DNA from: Thiohalocapsa sp963698775
GTDB lineage: Bacteria > Pseudomonadota > Gammaproteobacteria > Chromatiales > Chromatiaceae
Length of the DNA stretch: 64,000 bases
Assembly: GCA_963698775.1 (NCBI GenBank)
Contig: CAVOSE010000009.1
Span: 204,788-268,787 of the forward strand
Direction: 5' to 3'
A program made the translations under genes and the position numbers. Under the pieces are notes generated by a model. It was given only the letters and a program-made list of their open reading frames with translations, had not been told where the DNA came from and did not search any database. Shown piece after piece: positions 9,111 to 16,743 of the stretch (positions are counted from its first letter, which is position 1; each line of letters starts with the position of its first letter).

Positions 9111-11600
9111 TTATCCCGCTTGGCGCAATGTCGCCAGGGGTGGCCGCACCAGCGCGCCATAGGTCCCGAGCGTTCCCGCCAGGCCGATCAGCAAGCCGCT
9201 GCCGAGCACGCCGAACGCCCAAAGCCAGGGATTCCAGGAAAAGGGCAACCCGAGCAGTTCCTTCGCCAACACCCAACCGGTGATCTCCGCGAACAGCGAT
9301 GCGATGAGTCCAGCCAGCAGTCCCAGGGCCGTGAACTCCACCATCAAGCTGCGCAGCAGCACACGCCGCTCCGCACCGAGCGTGCGCAGCACGCCGTGCT
9401 CCACGCGTCGCACGGCCAGGCTCGCCTGAATTCCGGCATACATCACCAACAGACCGGCAGCGAGGGTGAACGCGAACACATACTCGACCGCGCGGATGCC
9501 CTGCTCGATGATGCCGCGTACTTGCCCCAGCAGGGTGCCGACGTCGATCACCGTGACACTCGGAAAGACGCCGAGCAGTTGCGGGATGACTGATTCGCGT
9601 TCCTTCGGCAGGTGGAAGCTGGTGACGTAGGTAGCGGGTTGATCCCGCAGCAGCGACGGCGGGGCGATGACGAAAAAGTTGACGTTGAAACTGTCCCACT
9701 GCACCTGGCGCAGACTGGTCACCGGCCCCGCGACCTCTTGGCCGGCGACCCAGAAGCGTAGTTCGTCGCCGAGGCCGATGCCGAGGGTTTCCGCAAGCCC
9801 TTCCTCCACCGAGAATTGCCCGGTTGCATCGGCATCGGGCCACCAGGCGCCGGCCAAGATCTCGTTGTCGGCCTGAGGCGTCGCGGCGAAGCTCAGGTTG
9901 AACTCGCGCTCTGCCAGGCGTTGCGCCCGGGGGTCGGCAAACTGCTCCGACGCGACCGGCTCGCCGCCGATGCCGGTGAGGCGGCCGCGGATCATCGGGT
10001 AGATGCCCGAGCTCTGTAGCCCATTGGCGGTAAAGAACTCGCGCAGCGGCTCGACCTCCTGGGGCTGGATGTTGATCAGGAAGCGATCCGGCGTCTGCGC
10101 CGGCAAGGTCTGCTGCCAACTGCTCAGCAGATCGAGCCGCACCACGGCCAGCATCAGCAGAGCTAGGATGCCGAGGCCGAAACCGACGATTTGCAGGATC
10201 GACGCAGCCGGTCGGCGTGCCAATCCGGCCAAACCGAGGCGCCAGATGCCGCGGCTGCGATTGGCCGCCAGCCCGGCCAGCCAGACCAGTAGAGCGCCGA
10301 GGGCCAGCAATGCGGCGATCGCCGTCGCGACACCCGCCAACAGCTTCCAAGCCAGCTCGAAGTCACCGGCCTGCCACAGCACCAGCAGCACCAGTGCCCC
10401 GGCGGCGGCAGCCGCGGCCATGGCCACCGACGCACGCGGCGGGCCGAGGTCCCGACGCAGCACGCGCAGTGGCGGTACGTCCGCGAGTTGCAGCAGCGGC
10501 GGCAACGCGAACCCGGCCAGCGCCACCAAGCCGGTGCCAACGCCGACGCCGACGGGCTTTAAGGTTGCCGCGGGCAAGTCATTGCCGAACCAGTCCTCTA
10601 ACAACACGATCAAGCCCTGTTGACCCAGGTAGCCAATGAGGCAGCCCAGCAGGCTCGCGAGCAGGCCGAACACCAGCAGACGCAGCGCAAACACCCGCGT
10701 CAACAAATGCCGTGGCGCTCCGAGGCAACGCATGATGGCGACAGCGTCGGTCTGGCGCTCGACCAGCCGCCGGCTTGCCAGTGCGATGGCGGCGCCTGCT
10801 ACCAGCAAGGTTGTCAACGCGGCCAAGTGCAGGAAGCGCGATGCGCGATCCACCGCCGACTCGAACTCCGGTCGTGCCTCGCGGGCATCGACGAGCCCGG
10901 CGTTGGCGGGCAGCCGCGCCTTGGCCCAGGCGCTGAAATCATCGATAGCGGCGATGTCGCCAGCGACCAACAGCCGGTGGCGCACGCGACTCGCCTCGGT
11001 GACCAAGCCGGTGGCGGCAACGTCGTCCATCGCGATCATGACCCGTGGCGCGATCTGGAAAAAATTACCCCCACGGTCGGGCTCGTAGGCGATCAGCGTG
11101 GACATGTCGAAATCGCGCTCGCCGAGTCGCACCGAGGCGCCGAGTTCGGCGCCCAGCACGTACAGCAGCCGCTCCTCGATCCAGGCGCGACCTGATGCCG
11201 GCGTGCCGTCGGCAGGGCGCTCCGACCCACCAGCGGCGTCCTGCAAGCGCAGTTCGCCGCGCAGCGGATAGGCGTCATCGACGGCCTTGACCTGCACGAG
11301 CTGGCTTTCGTCGCCCGCCAGCACGACGCTGCGAAAGGTTAGCGTGCGCGCGGTACGCAGACCGCGGCGCTTGGCCTCGGCCGCGATATCATCTGGGATG
11401 CGGGTAGAGGCGTCGATGGCCAGGTCCGCGGCGATCAGTTCGCCGCCCTGGCGCTGCATGGCGCCCTCGATGCGATCGGTAAAGAAGCCGACCGCGGTGA
11501 TGGCCGCCACGGTCAGCACCAGCGCCGCGGACAGCAGGTAGAGCTCTCCGCTGCGCCAGTCACGGCGCAGCAGGCGCAAAGCGAGACGCCATGCGTTCAT
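9111..11600 (-). CDS. FtsX-like ABC transporter permease (YbbP family)
   Basis: An 829-residue inner-membrane permease starting at the ATG 11598-11600 (MNAWRLALRLLRRDWRSGEL). Hydrophobic segments occur near residue 25, then in a central block (about 265-480) and a C-terminal block (about 700-820), with two large periplasmic regions between them. This is the duplicated FtsX/MacB_PCD layout of YbbP. It contains VERQTDAVAIMRCLGA and RVEHGVLRTLGAERR, the conserved cytoplasmic loops that contact the ATPase. It overlaps the ATPase gene by four bases. YbbA-YbbP systems are thought to move lipids or hydrophobic compounds and usually neighbour tesA, as here. Confidence 0.9.
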   Translation of the reverse strand: MNAWRLALRLLRRDWRSGELYLLSAALVLTVAAITAVGFFTDRIEGAMQRQGGELIAADLAIDASTRIPDDIAAEAKRRGLRTARTLTFRSVVLAGDESQLVQVKAVDDAYPLRGELRLQDAAGGSERPADGTPASGRAWIEERLLYVLGAELGASVRLGERDFDMSTLIAYEPDRGGNFFQIAPRVMIAMDDVAATGLVTEASRVRHRLLVAGDIAAIDDFSAWAKARLPANAGLVDAREARPEFESAVDRASRFLHLAALTTLLVAGAAIALASRRLVERQTDAVAIMRCLGAPRHLLTRVFALRLLVFGLLASLLGCLIGYLGQQGLIVLLEDWFGNDLPAATLKPVGVGVGTGLVALAGFALPPLLQLADVPPLRVLRRDLGPPRASVAMAAAAAAGALVLLVLWQAGDFELAWKLLAGVATAIAALLALGALLVWLAGLAANRSRGIWRLGLAGLARRPAASILQIVGFGLGILALLMLAVVRLDLLSSWQQTLPAQTPDRFLINIQPQEVEPLREFFTANGLQSSGIYPMIRGRLTGIGGEPVASEQFADPRAQRLAEREFNLSFAATPQADNEILAGAWWPDADATGQFSVEEGLAETLGIGLGDELRFWVAGQEVAGPVTSLRQVQWDSFNVNFFVIAPPSLLRDQPATYVTSFHLPKERESVIPQLLGVFPSVTVIDVGTLLGQVRGIIEQGIRAVEYVFAFTLAAGLLVMYAGIQASLAVRRVEHGVLRTLGAERRVLLRSLMVEFTALGLLAGLIASLFAEITGWVLAKELLGLPFSWNPWLWAFGVLGSGLLIGLAGTLGTYGALVRPPLATLRQAG

Positions 11601-12310
11601 GTCAGCGCCTCCAGATGCCCGTCGCGCATACTCAGCCGCCGATCGCAGCGCTGCGCCAGGGCCTGGTCGTGGGTCACCAGCACCAGCGCCGAGCCGGAAT
11701 CGGCGCGCAGCGCGAATAGCAGGTCGATGATGCGCTCGCCGGTGGCCTGATCGAGATTGCCGGTTGGCTCGTCGGCGAACAGAATACGCGGGCCAGGGGC
11801 GAAGGCGCGGGCGATTGCGACGCGCTGTTGCTCGCCGCCGGAGAGCTGGCGCGGGTAGTGTCCGGTGCGGGCCGAGAGTCCAACCCGCGCCAGTGCATCG
11901 AGCGCCGTGGACTTGGCATTGCGCGGCGCGGCGCCATTGTTGGCAGCGGCATTTGCAGCGGTGAGTTCCAGCGGCAACAGGACATTCTCCAAGGCGGTGA
12001 GCGTCGGCAGCAGCTGAAAACTCTGGAAAACGAAGCCGACTTGGCCAGCGCGCAGGGCGGCGCGCCCGTCTTCGTCGAGTGATTCGAGTGTCGCGCCGCA
12101 CAGCTCGACGCCACCGCTGCTGGCCTGATCGAGTCCGGCGAGGAGCCCGAGGAGCGTGGACTTGCCGCTGCCGGAGGCGCCGACGATGGCGACCGCTTCG
12201 CCCGCGCCGATCTCCAGGTTCAGGTCGCGGAGAATGGTCAATTCACCGCCGGGGCCGTTAACATGTTTTGCCAGCCGCTGGGCGCGGCACAGGATTTCAG
12301 GGGTGCTCAT
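11597..12310 (-). CDS. ABC transporter ATP-binding protein (YbbA family)
   Basis: A 237-residue ATPase of the LolD/MacB/YbbA group. It has Walker A GASGSGKST (about residue 43), a Q-loop in VFQSFQLLPTLTALEN, the signature LSGGEQQRVAIARA, and Walker B ILFADEPTGNLD followed by the VTHD switch His. The start chosen is the ATG at 12308-12310 (MSTPEILCRAQ). An in-frame ATG at 12325 would add five residues. It pairs with the permease downstream and is divergent from tesA. Confidence 0.93.
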   Translation of the reverse strand: MSTPEILCRAQRLAKHVNGPGGELTILRDLNLEIGAGEAVAIVGASGSGKSTLLGLLAGLDQASSGGVELCGATLESLDEDGRAALRAGQVGFVFQSFQLLPTLTALENVLLPLELTAANAAANNGAAPRNAKSTALDALARVGLSARTGHYPRQLSGGEQQRVAIARAFAPGPRILFADEPTGNLDQATGERIIDLLFALRADSGSALVLVTHDQALAQRCDRRLSMRDGHLEALT

Positions 12311-13007
12311 GCGATCGGGATCCATTGTTCAGAGGGCGCGTGCGGCGGGCGTTCTCGCCATTTCGTTGCGTGTCGTAGCGTTTCTAGTGGGGATGTTCGT
12401 TGCCGTTCTGCCGGCGCGCGGCGGGCAAGAGCCCGTCGTGCTAGTGCTGGGCGATAGCCTGAGCGCCGGCTACGGCATCCCCTTGGCTCAGGGTTGGGTG
12501 AGCCTTCTGCAGGCGCGTATCGAGGCGGCGGACTTTCCGCATCGGGTCGTCAATGCAAGCATTTCCGGCGACACCACCGCCGGCGGCCTCGCGCGGCTGC
12601 TGCCATTGCTCGAAGAATATCGGCCGGCGGTTGTCGTCATCGAACTCGGTGCCAACGATGGCCTGCGCGGGTTCTCGCCCGACAGAATCGAGGCGGCGCT
12701 GGGCGAGTTGATCACGCTGGCGCAGGGTGCCGGCAGCCGTGTGCTGGTGGTCGGCGTCCGCCTCCCGCCAAACTACGGTGCGGCTTACAGCGAGCGCTTT
12801 CAACGCATCTTCGCCGACGTGGCGGGGCGTTTCAGCGTGGCATCGGTGCCGCGACTGCTCGACGGGGTGGCGGAGGAGCCTGCGCTGATGCAGCCGGATG
12901 GTCTGCATCCGCTGGCAGCGGCGCAGCCGCTGCTCCTCGACAATGTCTGGCCAACGTTGATGCCGCTGATCGAGTCCACCGCCCCCGCCAGCGAACCCGG
13001 ACACTGA
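12309..13007 (+). CDS. tesA: Arylesterase / acyl-CoA thioesterase I (TAP family)
   Basis: An SGNH hydrolase of 232 residues. A positively charged start and hydrophobic stretch (about 13-38) form a signal peptide ending near PARGG. The SGNH blocks follow: VLVLGDSLSAGYG (Ser nucleophile), ASISGDTTAGGLAR, ELGANDGLRG and DGLHPLAAAQ (catalytic Asp and His). TesA in gammaproteobacteria is a periplasmic esterase/lysophospholipase/thioesterase. The start is uncertain: ATG 12309 overlaps the start codon of the divergent ATPase gene, and a TTG near 12363 would still leave a signal peptide. The tesA/ybbA/ybbP neighbourhood is conserved as in enteric bacteria. Confidence 0.92.
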   Translation: MRSGSIVQRARAAGVLAISLRVVAFLVGMFVAVLPARGGQEPVVLVLGDSLSAGYGIPLAQGWVSLLQARIEAADFPHRVVNASISGDTTAGGLARLLPLLEEYRPAVVVIELGANDGLRGFSPDRIEAALGELITLAQGAGSRVLVVGVRLPPNYGAAYSERFQRIFADVAGRFSVASVPRLLDGVAEEPALMQPDGLHPLAAAQPLLLDNVWPTLMPLIESTAPASEPGH

Positions 13008-13100
13008 GCACAGCTTCCAGGGCGGGCATGTGCGCTTCACGGGGACGGACATTATCAACAGGATTCCGGCCAGCAGGATCGGAGTCGACACGACGAACGG

Positions 13101-14237
13101 ATGACCATAATGCAGCGAGTAACCATTGTCGGATCGGGGTTCGGGGCATTGACCTCGGTACAATCCCTGCGTAAAGCAGGCTTCACCGGGGAACTCAGCG
13201 TTGTCAGCCCACGCGCCGAGTTCGTCTACTACCCCGGGTTGATCTGGGTGCCGTCGGGGCTGCGTTCGGGCGATGATCTGCGGCTTGATCTGCGGCGGTT
13301 TTTCAAACGCATGCGGGTGAACCACATCGCCGCCGAGGCCACCGGCTTGCGCGACGGCGGGCGGACGCTGGAGACCAGCACTGGCGAGGTGGCCAATGAC
13401 GGTCTGATCATTGCTAGCGGCGGGCGCTTTATCAAGAAGCTGCCAGGCATCGAGCACGCGATCACCCCTTGCGAGGGCATTTCCGCCGCGCAGCAGATCC
13501 GCGATCGGATTCAAGCGCTCGACAGCGGTACCGTCGCCATGGGCTTCTCCGGCAACCCGAATGAGCCGTCGTCCATGCGCGGTGGACCGATCTTCGAGTT
13601 CTTATTCGGGCTGGATCGGCAGTTGCGCAACGAGGGCCGGCGGGATCGCATTCGCATCGTCTTCTTCACGCCGGCGGAGCGGCCCGGCAATCGGCTGGGC
13701 CCCAAGGCGGTCGACAAGTTGCTTGGGGAGATGAAGAAGGTCGGCATCGAGACCCATCTGGGCCACAAGCTGAAGGGCTTCAGCGCCGACGGCATCAGCA
13801 CCGAGGGCGGTCAGATCCCGGCGGACCTGATCATCTTCATGCCGGGGATGACTGGCAATTTCTGGTTCGACAATACCGAGCTACCGCGCTCACCGGGCGG
13901 CCTGCTCCAGGCCGATGCTCAGTGCCGCGTCCCAGGGTTCGAGCGCGTCTATGTCGCGGGCGACTCCGGGAGCTTTCCGGGGCCGGATTGGATGCCCAAA
14001 CAGGCGCACATGGCGGATCTGCAGGCGGAGGCGGCGGCCAAGAATCTGGTTGACGACCTGTCGGGGCGCGAGCCGAAGGCGACCTTCGCGGTGGAGTTGC
14101 TCTGCATTGTCGACGCCAACGACCGCGGCATGCTGGTCTGGCGCACCGAGAAGCGTAACCTGGTGCTGCCCTCGACGCGGATCTTCCACTGGCTCAAACG
14201 CGGCTTTGAATGGTGGTATCTGCGGCATTATCGTTAG
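13101..14237 (+). CDS. FAD-dependent oxidoreductase, sulfide:quinone reductase-like
   Basis: A 378-residue two-dinucleotide-binding flavoprotein. The FAD loop GSGFGA is at residues 11-16, and YYPGLIWVPSG resembles the SQR/FCSD family segment. A second site is DGLIIASGGRF, and VYVAGDSGSFPGPDWMPKQA matches the C-terminal FAD/quinone region with a KQA motif typical of SQR. Cysteines are at 124 (ITPCEGIS), near 275 and near 335; the first lies about where SQRs carry a redox Cys. SQRs pass electrons from sulfide to quinone at the membrane. A role in sulfide oxidation is plausible but not proven, because related NDH-2-like proteins share this fold. It starts at ATG 13101, or ATG 13110. Confidence 0.75.
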   Translation: MTIMQRVTIVGSGFGALTSVQSLRKAGFTGELSVVSPRAEFVYYPGLIWVPSGLRSGDDLRLDLRRFFKRMRVNHIAAEATGLRDGGRTLETSTGEVANDGLIIASGGRFIKKLPGIEHAITPCEGISAAQQIRDRIQALDSGTVAMGFSGNPNEPSSMRGGPIFEFLFGLDRQLRNEGRRDRIRIVFFTPAERPGNRLGPKAVDKLLGEMKKVGIETHLGHKLKGFSADGISTEGGQIPADLIIFMPGMTGNFWFDNTELPRSPGGLLQADAQCRVPGFERVYVAGDSGSFPGPDWMPKQAHMADLQAEAAAKNLVDDLSGREPKATFAVELLCIVDANDRGMLVWRTEKRNLVLPSTRIFHWLKRGFEWWYLRHYR

Positions 14238-14312
14238 GCGCCCGCTGATTGACTGGCCATCTCCGTCACGCATCAAGGCGCTCCCAGCGTCCCTGAGCGC
14301 CTAGTGCGCTGA

Positions 14313-14801
14313 TCAATAGACCGGCTTTTCGCCGTATTTTCGCTTGAGGTCACGGGTCAGGTCTTTGAGTGCATCTTCTACAGCGCCGCGCTTGCGAGAG
14401 GCGCGGCCCTTATAGTTTTCGTCGATGCCGATCTCACCGGTGCTCTTGCGACGCGCTCGCACCCGCAGCGTGACCTTCTCAAGCCCAGTCGCCCCGTAAC
14501 TGCCGTCGACGACGCTCGTGTCGATGATGAGCTCCGCCTCGTTGCTCTGCCCCGGCGACGACAGTGGCACCACGCTGGCGAAGAGGCCCGCGGCTTCGAG
14601 GCCTCCGATCATCTGCGACTGAATGCGACCCCGTTCGGCGGCGGGGATGGTCGTGGCGGCGCTCAACCCAACCGGCGTCACCGCCGCGGCCAGCTGTCCG
14701 CGGTAGGCCTCTTCATCGACGGTTACATTGGAATTCGAGGTAGAAGAGCAGCCTGCTAGGAGCTGGAGGATGCAGAAAGCCAGAGTGAGCGCGCGAAGCA
14801 T
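14313..14801 (-). CDS. Small putative lipoprotein
   Basis: A 162-residue protein with a lipoprotein signal: MLRALTLAFCILQLLAGCSS, lipobox LAGC, acylated Cys18. The mature region includes ERGRIQSQMIGGLEAAGLF and a beta-rich stretch VTLRVRARRKSTGEIGIDENYKG. It ends in a basic helix, LKDLTRDLKRKYGEKPVY. A Ser after the Cys suggests outer-membrane sorting by the usual rule. No family is recognised with confidence. It resembles small DUF4410-like envelope lipoproteins. Confidence 0.7.
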   Translation of the reverse strand: MLRALTLAFCILQLLAGCSSTSNSNVTVDEEAYRGQLAAAVTPVGLSAATTIPAAERGRIQSQMIGGLEAAGLFASVVPLSSPGQSNEAELIIDTSVVDGSYGATGLEKVTLRVRARRKSTGEIGIDENYKGRASRKRGAVEDALKDLTRDLKRKYGEKPVY

Positions 14802-15016
14802 TGGGATTTGTTCCTGACTGCGGGTGGAGTTCCGGTTCGGTCTTTTATCGCTGGTTTTGGGGCCAGAGCGTGAAAGCCAAGAGGCCCTTGCCGGGCGCGC
14901 GCATGATTCCGATCAAGCTGGGAAGCCCATCTGCGAGGCCCTGCATCGACTGCCGCTGATGATAGCCGAAGTTCAATGCTGGACACCTGGAACACTGCTG
15001 TCGGAAAAATCAGGCT

Positions 15017-15045
15017 TTGACGTGGTCCCGCTCCCAGCGCATAAT
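15017..15045 (+). promoter_or_regulatory. Sigma70 promoter of the rpsF operon
   Basis: TTGACG at 15017-15022 and CATAAT at 15040-15045 are separated by exactly 17 bases, a near-consensus sigma70 promoter. Transcription would start near 15052, leaving a leader of about 80 bases before rpsF. Confidence 0.75.
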
Positions 15046-15130
15046 GATCGGCTTTGCTGATTTCTATCAGCTCCTTGCCTCACCGCGCCGCCGAGTGCTG
15101 CCGGGAGGCTGCCAATCCGAGAGGAGCGAC

Positions 15131-15565
15131 ATGCGACATTACGAAGTGGTCTTTCTGGTTCATCCAAGCCAGAGCGAGCAGGTGCCGGCGATGATTGAGC
15201 GCTATCGCGGCAACCTGGAAGGGCGCGGCGGCAAGATCCACCGGCTCGAGGACTGGGGGCGGCGGCAGCTGGCCTACCCGATCAACAAGGTGCACAAGGC
15301 GCATTACGTGCTGATGAATATCGAGTGCGACCAGGAGGCCCTGGACGAACTCGAGAGCGCGTTCCGCTTCAATGACGCCGTGGTGCGCAACCTGATCATC
15401 AAGCGTGACAGCGCCGTCACGGACCCGTCGCCGCTGCTCAAGGGCGAAGAAGACGACGATCGTTCGGAGCGACGCCCGCGCCGTGACGACGACGATGACG
15501 ACCGAGGTGAGCGCCGGCCGCGCCGTGAGGACCGTGAATACGGCTCTCGCGAGAACGACGAATAG
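15131..15565 (+). CDS. rpsF: 30S ribosomal protein S6
   Basis: S6 binds S18 on the platform of the small subunit. The core (about residues 1-100) begins MRHYEVVFLVHPSQSEQV and includes EDWGRRQLAYPINKVHKAHY, a family signature. After about residue 105 comes an unusual tail of alternating Asp and Arg blocks (DDDDDDRGERRPRRE and similar) to residue 144, a mixed-charge disordered extension seen in several gammaproteobacteria. The start is ATG 15131, preceded by GAGAGGAGCG as ribosome-binding site. It is the first gene of rpsF-rpsR-rplI. Confidence 0.97.
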   Translation: MRHYEVVFLVHPSQSEQVPAMIERYRGNLEGRGGKIHRLEDWGRRQLAYPINKVHKAHYVLMNIECDQEALDELESAFRFNDAVVRNLIIKRDSAVTDPSPLLKGEEDDDRSERRPRRDDDDDDRGERRPRREDREYGSRENDE

Positions 15566-15598
15566 GCAGCACCCCGGATACCCTAGGAGAACCAGCCC

Positions 15599-15823
15599 AT
15601 GTCCCGTTTTTTTCGCCGCAAGCGTTATTGCCGCTTCACCGCAGAAGGCATTACCGAGATCGACTACAAGGACTTGAACCTGCTCAAGGCCTATGTCAGT
15701 GAGTCGGGCAAGATCGTGCCTAGTCGGATCACCGGTACCTCCGCGAGATACCAGCGCCAGCTCGCGCAGGCCATCAAGCAGGCCCGTTTCCTGGCGCTGT
15801 TGCCCTACACCGACGGTCACTGA
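15599..15823 (+). CDS. rpsR: 30S ribosomal protein S18
   Basis: A 74-residue S18, normal length. It begins MSRFFRRKRYCRF and carries IDYKDLNLLKAYVSESGKI and ARYQRQLAQAIKQARFLALL, all hallmark segments. A CTAGGAGAACC ribosome-binding site precedes ATG 15599. S18 forms a heterodimer with S6 on the 30S platform, and the genes are adjacent as usual. Confidence 0.98.
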   Translation: MSRFFRRKRYCRFTAEGITEIDYKDLNLLKAYVSESGKIVPSRITGTSARYQRQLAQAIKQARFLALLPYTDGH

Positions 15824-15899
15824 TCCGCGGCGGCGATGGGCTTGCCTCTTCGCTGCGCCGACACTGATTCCGTATTCGATTTCTTAAAGGGGGAACCCC

Positions 15900-16349
15900 G
15901 TGGACGTCATTCTGCTGAAGAAGGTCAGCGGCCTCGGCGATCTCGGTGACAAGGTCGCCGTGCGCCCAGGTTATGGCCGTAATTTTCTCATTCCTACCGG
16001 CTGCGCCGTACCGGCAACCGCGAACAACCTAACGGCGTTCGAAGAACGTCGGGCCGAGCTCGAGGCGCAGGCCGCGGCAACGCTCGCTGAGGCCGAGGGA
16101 CGCAAGACCCGGCTCGAGGGTATCTCCGTGACCATCGCGCGCAAGGCCGGCGACGAGGGCCGCCTGTTCGGCTCCATCGGCACCGGTGATATCGCCGAGG
16201 CGATTACCGAGGCCGGCGTCGAGGTCGTTAAAGGCGAGGTTCGCCTGCCGGCGGGCCCATTCCGCGCCATCGGCGAGCACGAGGTGGCATTGCATCTGCA
16301 TTCGGACGTAGACGTTACGGTGCTGATCGAGATCGTTCCAGCCGACTGA
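15900..16349 (+). CDS. rplI: 50S ribosomal protein L9
   Basis: A 149-residue L9 with the N-terminal RNA-binding domain (DVILLKKVSGLGDLGDKVAV and GYGRNFLIPTG), a long central helix, and the C-terminal domain with GRLFGSIGTGDIAEAI. The start codon is GTG at 15900-15902, supported by the strong AAAGGGGGA site just upstream. It is the last gene of the ribosomal-protein operon. Confidence 0.98.
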   Translation: MDVILLKKVSGLGDLGDKVAVRPGYGRNFLIPTGCAVPATANNLTAFEERRAELEAQAAATLAEAEGRKTRLEGISVTIARKAGDEGRLFGSIGTGDIAEAITEAGVEVVKGEVRLPAGPFRAIGEHEVALHLHSDVDVTVLIEIVPAD

Positions 16350-16470
16350 GTCGCCCCGCCTCCGCGACTTGCCCGCTCGATACTGGCCCCGCGCAACGCG
16401 GGGCCGCCTGTTGGCGTCAGCCGACCAGTCTCCCCGCCGAGCAGCCATCCTCGACCCGGCAAATGTTTCA

Positions 16471-16520
16471 TGCGGCTTCAGTCGCACAGTGCATACCCTC
16501 TGTGCGACTGAAGTCGCATC
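16471..16520. repeat. Hairpin after rplI (REP-like, possible terminator)
   Basis: Arms at 16471-16490 (ATGCGGCTTCAGTCGCACAG) and 16501-16520 pair at 19 of 20 positions around a 10-base loop. No T-run follows, so it is a strong hairpin of REP type that may protect or end the ribosomal-protein mRNA. Confidence 0.7.
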
Positions 16521-16743
16521 TAAAGGGGGTGCAGTCTCCTGATTACGTTGGATATGCCACGCTAGCTGCCGCATCTCTGGTCATCGCCGCACTCTGGCCG
16601 ATGGCGTCAGCGGTACTTGTTCCTTGGCCGGGTTCCGGTCGACAATCCCTGCACGGAATGGCCAGCGCCCAGGTCCTGCTCGGGCTACATGTCGGTGCGC
16701 GTTTTTTGGTCATTTATCCTATTTGATTCAGGAGGTTGTCGCG

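Noticed and set aside
16624..16743. Upstream start for dnaB at ATG 16624
   Set aside because: The 40 added residues have no DnaB similarity, and the GGAGG site points to TTG 16744.
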